A DNA stretch of 64,000 nt. Source: Fimbriimonas sp. (lineage in GTDB: Bacteria; Armatimonadota; Fimbriimonadia; Fimbriimonadales; Fimbriimonadaceae). Below the pieces are notes generated by a model. The model searched no databases. It was not told where the DNA came from and worked only from the letters and a program-made list of their open reading frames with translations. Positions 60,283-64,000 of the stretch are shown piece after piece. Location of the stretch: positions 62,001-126,000 of the forward strand of contig JARXAE010000025.1 in the NCBI GenBank assembly GCA_029866005.1, read 5' to 3'. Each line of letters starts with the position of its first letter. The first letter of the stretch is position 1. The translations under genes and the position numbers were made by a program.

Positions 60283-61359
60283 ATGAGAATTGCGATTGAT
60301 GCCCGGCTGGTTAGTGGAACGAACACCGGAGATAGCACCTATTGGACTTGCCTCGTCGACACTTTGATCCGCGAACACCCCGAACACGAGTTGATCTTCT
60401 TTTCCAACAAATCTCGCCCTCGAGAAGTTCCATTTGGACCACGTTGTACTTGGGAAGTGCTACCCGGAGCAAACCGTTTGTGGAGCCTTGTGAAGTTGCC
60501 GATGGCGGCGAGAAAGGCGAAGGCGGACGTTTTGCATGTTCAATACTCGTTGAGCCCGCTGGCAAAAAATGGAGTGACCACGATTCACGATACGTCGTTC
60601 TATATTGGCCCAGAGTGGTTTTCGGCTGGTGATTTGCGATCCTTGCGGCGTTCGATCCCTTTGGCCGCGAAGGCGGCAAAGAGGATTGTGACCGTCAGCA
60701 ACTCGTCGAAAGCCGAAATTGAGCGGTTTATCCCCGCTGCAAAGGGCAAAGTCGTTGTTGCCTACAACGCTCGACCACCTTGGATAGCTCCAATTGAGCC
60801 ACCGCAACGGGAATCCATTCTGAAGGAGCTAGGAGTTCGGGAGCCGTTTCTGCTAACCGTCGGCACGAACTGGGCGCGGAAAAACCAGGAACTTGCTGTG
60901 GCCGCAGTGAACGGCTTGCCTACTTCCCTTGCCCATAAACTGATCGTCACTGGAAAAGCAACACAGAAACTGGCATCAAGTCGTGTCCAACCCGTCGGAT
61001 ATGTTTCGGAACAGCAGCTTTCCGCACTCTACTCCTGCGCGTCGCTCTACCTTGCTCCAAGCCTCCATGAAGGCTTCGGCATACCAATTGTCGAGGCATT
61101 TGCCTGCGGTTGCCCCGTCATGTGCGGAATCGGGGGGGCAATGCCAGAAGTCGCCGGAAACGCGGCGAGAGTGATGAACTCATATTCAGCCGCAGATTGG
61201 ACGGCGGCAATTTCGGAACTTCTGAATGAGCCTAGTAAACTAGCAGACCTCAGCCACCGAGGGCTCGCTCGCGAGAAGCAGTTCACCTGGTCAGAGTCGG
61301 CTCGACAGCACATCCGAGCCTATGAGGAAGCATGCCAACGTTTGACGAGCGACTTTTAG
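60283..61359 (+). CDS. GT4 family glycosyltransferase
   Basis: 358 residues in the GT-B fold: MRIAIDARLVSG at the start, the linker TVGTNWARKNQELAVAA and the nucleotide-sugar motif HEGFGIPIVEAFACGCPVMCG, with the E-x7-E pair. It transfers a sugar from a nucleotide donor to a glycan, lipid or protein acceptor that cannot be predicted. The next small gene overlaps its end by 28 bases. Confidence 0.9.
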   Translation: MRIAIDARLVSGTNTGDSTYWTCLVDTLIREHPEHELIFFSNKSRPREVPFGPRCTWEVLPGANRLWSLVKLPMAARKAKADVLHVQYSLSPLAKNGVTTIHDTSFYIGPEWFSAGDLRSLRRSIPLAAKAAKRIVTVSNSSKAEIERFIPAAKGKVVVAYNARPPWIAPIEPPQRESILKELGVREPFLLTVGTNWARKNQELAVAAVNGLPTSLAHKLIVTGKATQKLASSRVQPVGYVSEQQLSALYSCASLYLAPSLHEGFGIPIVEAFACGCPVMCGIGGAMPEVAGNAARVMNSYSAADWTAAISELLNEPSKLADLSHRGLAREKQFTWSESARQHIRAYEEACQRLTSDF

Positions 61360-61511
61360 AAATTTTGGGGAATCCAAACCACCCTGACCGACCGCCCTTT
61401 CGTCGAGAAGGCGATTTTTTAGTCTGCACGGTTACGGGAGACAGATATCCAATCGTTGAGGGCATTCCGCAATTGCTTCCAGAGGATAGAATCGTAGGCA
61501 CTGATGAGTGA
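61332..61511 (+). CDS. Trm112-like small protein without zinc cysteines
   Basis: 59 residues, read inside the GT4 and aroQ overlap. The body ([18 protein letters not shown] ... [22 protein letters not shown]) follows the Trm112/YcaR pattern LLEIL-CP-C ... LVC--C---YPI--GIP-LL, but three of the four usual zinc cysteines are absent (N, H and T or R take their places). It starts 28 bases before the GT4 stop and overlaps aroQ by eight. Trm112-type proteins activate methyltransferases; this variant may have another role. Confidence 0.8.
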   Translation: MPTFDERLLEILGNPNHPDRPPFRREGDFLVCTVTGDRYPIVEGIPQLLPEDRIVGTDE

Positions 61512-61959
61512 ATCGATATTTAAGGTCCTCGTGCTTCACGGCCCCAATCTGAACTTGACTGGATTCCGGGAGCCGGACGTTTACGGCAAGAAGCCTTTGG
61601 ACGACATTGACGACGATATCAAGGCTGAGTGCGCGAGACTAAGTATCGAGGCTAGAATCATTCAATCTAACTCCGAGGGAATCCTGATCGACACGATTCA
61701 GGAGCATCGCAAATGGGCCGACGGGATCATTATCAATCCAGGCGGACTGACTCACTATTCGATCGCGTTGCGAGATGCACTTTCAAGTGTTCGACTACCC
61801 GTCATTGAAGTTCACCTCTCAAATGTTCATGCTCGCGAGGAGTTTCGGCACAAAAGCGTGATTGCTCCCGTATGTGTTGGTCAGGTGGTCGGCTTTGGCG
61901 GATTTGGCTACGTTCTCGGAATCCAAGCCCTCCTGAACCTGCAAAAGGAAGTTGTTTAA
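61504..61959 (+). CDS. aroQ: Type II 3-dehydroquinate dehydratase
   Basis: 151 residues. Removes water from 3-dehydroquinate in the shikimate pathway. The pattern is clear: [19 protein letters not shown] with the catalytic tyrosine region, [16 protein letters not shown] and [17 protein letters not shown] with the histidine. Its start overlaps the Trm112-like gene and its stop overlaps the pepQ start by one base (TAATG). The order aroQ-pepQ is common in many bacteria. Confidence 0.96.
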   Translation: MSESIFKVLVLHGPNLNLTGFREPDVYGKKPLDDIDDDIKAECARLSIEARIIQSNSEGILIDTIQEHRKWADGIIINPGGLTHYSIALRDALSSVRLPVIEVHLSNVHAREEFRHKSVIAPVCVGQVVGFGGFGYVLGIQALLNLQKEVV

Positions 61960-63035
61960 TGTCTAATCTCGTTCGCTTGCGCTCCGCTCTTGCCAATAAC
62001 GGCTTCTCGGCCGCTCTCGTTTCATCTCCGACGAATGTCTTTTGGCTCACCGGATTTACTGGATCGTTCGGCTATGTCGTGGTCACTGCCTTCGATGCCG
62101 TGTTCCTCACTGATAGCCGCTACACCATTCAGGCTCAGGAGCAAGTCTCGGACATCGAAATCCGAAGCTTTGCAACCCCAAAAACAGGAGTTCAGGCTCT
62201 TGGGGAGATCTTTGCGGATCTTGGCATCCTCGAACTTGGATTTGAGTCGGTCCGTACAACATACGCTCAATTCCTTGGTTGGGACGAAAAGTTTGAGAAA
62301 GTCTCGTTGAAGCCTCTCGGAGACATCGTTGAGAACCTTCGCATGATCAAGTCCGAAGCAGAAGTCGCGAAAATCAAACGATCTTGCGAGCTCACCGATG
62401 CCTGCTTCAGCCACCTGATTCGGATGATTCAGCCCGGAATCTCGGAACACGAGATTCAGCTCGAAATGGAGTTCTTCATCCGCCGTCAAGGCGGACACAT
62501 GGCATTCGAACCGATTGTGGTTTCAGGTCCAAACAGCGCTCGCCCGCACGGAAAGGCCACGGAGAAACAGCTCGCGCTAGGTGAGTTTGTTACGATGGAC
62601 TTCGGGGCCAAACTTGATGGCTACTGCGCGGACATGACCCGCACGGTCGTTGTCGGCAAAGCCGATGACCGAACTCGCGAGGTTTACAACCAGGTACTCA
62701 AGGCTCAGCTTGCCTCCATAGAAATGATGAAGGCAGGAGTTGTCGCCGAAACCGTAGATGCCAAAGCGCGAGAAGTCTTTGATGAAATCGGGCTCGCTAA
62801 GCATTTCGGCCACGGTCTCGGCCACGGCCTCGGGATTCTGGTTCACGACACCGGGCGACTCGGGGTCGGTAGCAAAACGATTCTTGAACCTGGTCAAGTG
62901 TGGACCGTCGAGCCGGGGGTTTACCTGGAAGGATGGGGCGGATGCCGCATTGAGGACAACGTGGTCGTGACCGAAACCGGAGTCATCAACCTGACGGGAA
63001 GCACCAAAGAACTCCTCGAATTGCCCTTGGCATGA
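61959..63035 (+). CDS. pepQ: M24 family Xaa-Pro peptidase
   Basis: 358 residues from the ATG at 61959. Cleaves the bond after X in X-Pro dipeptides or N-terminal X-Pro. Metal ligands of the pita-bread fold are in MDFGAKLDGYCADMTRTV (two aspartates), HFGHGLGHGLGILVHD (histidine), VEPGVYLEGWGG and IEDNVVVTE (glutamates). The N-terminal creatinase-type domain is also present. It is coupled to aroQ upstream and, by ATGA, to the ABC-like gene downstream. Confidence 0.93.
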   Translation: MSNLVRLRSALANNGFSAALVSSPTNVFWLTGFTGSFGYVVVTAFDAVFLTDSRYTIQAQEQVSDIEIRSFATPKTGVQALGEIFADLGILELGFESVRTTYAQFLGWDEKFEKVSLKPLGDIVENLRMIKSEAEVAKIKRSCELTDACFSHLIRMIQPGISEHEIQLEMEFFIRRQGGHMAFEPIVVSGPNSARPHGKATEKQLALGEFVTMDFGAKLDGYCADMTRTVVVGKADDRTREVYNQVLKAQLASIEMMKAGVVAETVDAKAREVFDEIGLAKHFGHGLGHGLGILVHDTGRLGVGSKTILEPGQVWTVEPGVYLEGWGGCRIEDNVVVTETGVINLTGSTKELLELPLA

Positions 63036-63871
63036 GCACCGCACCCTCCGGCCTCAGGATCGAGAACCTCGCCCTTGTTAAGGGTGGGACGAGCCTGAGT
63101 TTGGAGGTACTGCCGGGTCAGGCCGTTGCGATTGTTGGGACGGCAGGATCCGGAAAAACCGCACTCCTTCGGGTGTTGGCGGGTCAATTGCGACCAGCCT
63201 TAGGTTCCTTTTCAGCCGGATCAGCTTGCAGACTGCTCGACGAAAGACAGATTCCGAAGCGAGGTCGTATGGACTCGTTGGCCCGTTTGAGAGGTGGAGC
63301 CTCATCTGCCTCTCGAGCAAGCGAGGCTCTGACGATTTGCGGGCTCTGGGAAGCCCGAGCCAACGCGGTCTCCGATGCGAGTCCGGGCCAGCTTGCCGCG
63401 ATGTGCTTACTTCCTTCACTCTGCGAGATGGATCACATCGTGATGATCGACATGCTCGCCGACTTGATCGACCCAAAAACTCGGCGAGATGTCTTGGCGG
63501 GACTCGAAAAGCGACGACGAGAAGAGGGCACAATCCACCTCATTACAACCAATCAGATCGACGTCATCGAGCAGTGTGATGGGGTCGTGGTGATGAAGGA
63601 CTCGAATTTTCGGGCATCGTCCTCTCTCGAGGCTCTTCGTGCTCGGACCATACCTGGCGAAGTGATCATCGAGACGACTCGCTCCCACGCGATTCGCTCA
63701 ATGGTCGAGCCCTTTGCGATCAAAGTGACCGAGATTCCGGAAGGGCTAAAGGTCGAGACTTTTGAGGGACAAGAGCTTGCTCAAAAGCTTCTGATCGCCG
63801 GATACGGAGACGTTCGCTGCACGTTTGTGAAGCGACCTTCATTAGCGGATGTCTTGGTCACACTACTCTGA
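63032..63871 (+). CDS. Degenerate ABC-type ATPase
   Basis: 279 residues. The Walker A motif GTAGSGKT (36-43) is intact, but Walker B reads IVMIDMLADLIDP, with Met141 in place of the catalytic glutamate, and the signature is ASPGQ (117-121) in place of LSGGQ. It probably binds ATP but hydrolyses it poorly, or needs a partner ATPase. It begins in an ATGA overlap with pepQ and a new frame begins inside its end. Its membrane partner may be the gene at the right edge. Confidence 0.75.
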   Translation: MSTAPSGLRIENLALVKGGTSLSLEVLPGQAVAIVGTAGSGKTALLRVLAGQLRPALGSFSAGSACRLLDERQIPKRGRMDSLARLRGGASSASRASEALTICGLWEARANAVSDASPGQLAAMCLLPSLCEMDHIVMIDMLADLIDPKTRRDVLAGLEKRRREEGTIHLITTNQIDVIEQCDGVVVMKDSNFRASSSLEALRARTIPGEVIIETTRSHAIRSMVEPFAIKVTEIPEGLKVETFEGQELAQKLLIAGYGDVRCTFVKRPSLADVLVTLL

Positions 63872-64000
63872 TCTGGAGAGTGAAGACCTTCTGGGAAAGA
63901 CCTCTTCCCGAAATGCAGACGTTCTCTACCAGGCTTCCCAGTGGGTGAGCGTTTCCGCTGAGATCCGGTCGTTTCGAGGAAGGATTTTGGCATCCGCAGG
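63849..64000 (+). CDS. 5' part of an unknown gene, cut by window edge
   Basis: An open frame from the ATG at 63849 to the end of the window (MSWSHYSDLESEDLLGKTSS and on), overlapping the upstream ATPase gene by 23 bases. The first 50 residues are soluble and end in RSFRGRILASA, which could be the run-up to a membrane segment of an ABC permease. That is inference from the neighbouring ATPase. Confidence 0.5.
   Translation, partial: MSWSHYSDLESEDLLGKTSSRNADVLYQASQWVSVSAEIRSFRGRILASA

Overview
The window looks like chromosomal DNA from a free-living, diderm, heterotrophic bacterium of moderately high GC. The best guess is the phylum Armatimonadota (Fimbriimonadia-like). This is inferred from the mix of a single type II pseudopilin-like gene, many secreted glycoside hydrolases, MqnA (futalosine-route menaquinone synthesis), YncE/phosphoesterase fusions, fused E1 alpha-beta dehydrogenase and many lineage-specific secreted proteins. 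No rRNA or marker gene is present to prove it.

Layout. 1-9.6 kb: an HTTM-type membrane protein open at the left edge, recN, an OsmC protein, a Gfo/Idh/MocA oxidoreductase, a fused 2-oxoacid dehydrogenase E1, a minimal asparaginase, a GYF/TM2 protein, a secreted cyclophilin and a DppB/DppC permease pair. 9.6-18 kb: a tightly packed eight-gene minus-strand run (two membrane or secreted proteins, a lipoprotein binding protein, MTA phosphorylase, a HEAT-repeat protein, rpiB, a catalytically dead S41 protease homologue and an active-looking S41 protease). 18-19.8 kb: a tRNA-Val and a tandem duplication that copied part of the tRNA, an unknown gene and the 3' end of a zinc-ribbon gene. 19.8-27.5 kb: a NIF3-like protein, a pseudopilin, a YncE/phosphoesterase, tRNA-Trp and a large secreted GH13 amylase. 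27.5-29.2 kb: an ECF sigma/anti-sigma pair and a small antitoxin-like gene.

29.2-32.1 kb is the accessory region. By eye it is AT-richer and has fewer genes and more small repeats than its surroundings. It contains an AbiJ-NTD4-like protein and, downstream on the same strand, a protein with class III nucleotide-cyclase-like motifs. This is the best candidate for an undescribed (anti-phage) system. 32.2-36.1 kb is a minus-strand run led by a second ECF sigma/anti-sigma pair and containing YiiD-like thioesterase, biotin carboxyl carrier protein, cyanophycinase-like peptidase, an unknown protein and an SDR epimerase. 36.2-37.1 kb holds a beta-barrel-like protein translationally coupled to a 50-residue GGGNN-repeat lipoprotein with its own terminator.

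37.2-52 kb is rich in degradative enzymes: an amidase, GH31, M14 carboxypeptidase, GH5, GH13, a purple acid phosphatase-like enzyme and a cytochrome c/copper monooxygenase-like fusion, plus mqnA. 52-64 kb is mostly plus-strand housekeeping genes: a DEAD-box helicase, TMEM175-like channel, speE, asnS, two ABC genes, then a compact run of glycosyltransferase, Trm112-like small protein, aroQ, pepQ, a degenerate ABC ATPase and an unfinished gene at the right edge.

The only gene-free stretch over 300 bases is 29182-29604. Functional links: SpeE releases methylthioadenosine, which MTA phosphorylase cleaves. The two GH13 enzymes and GH31 would together turn alpha-glucans into glucose. Two separate ECF/anti-sigma modules control unknown regulons.
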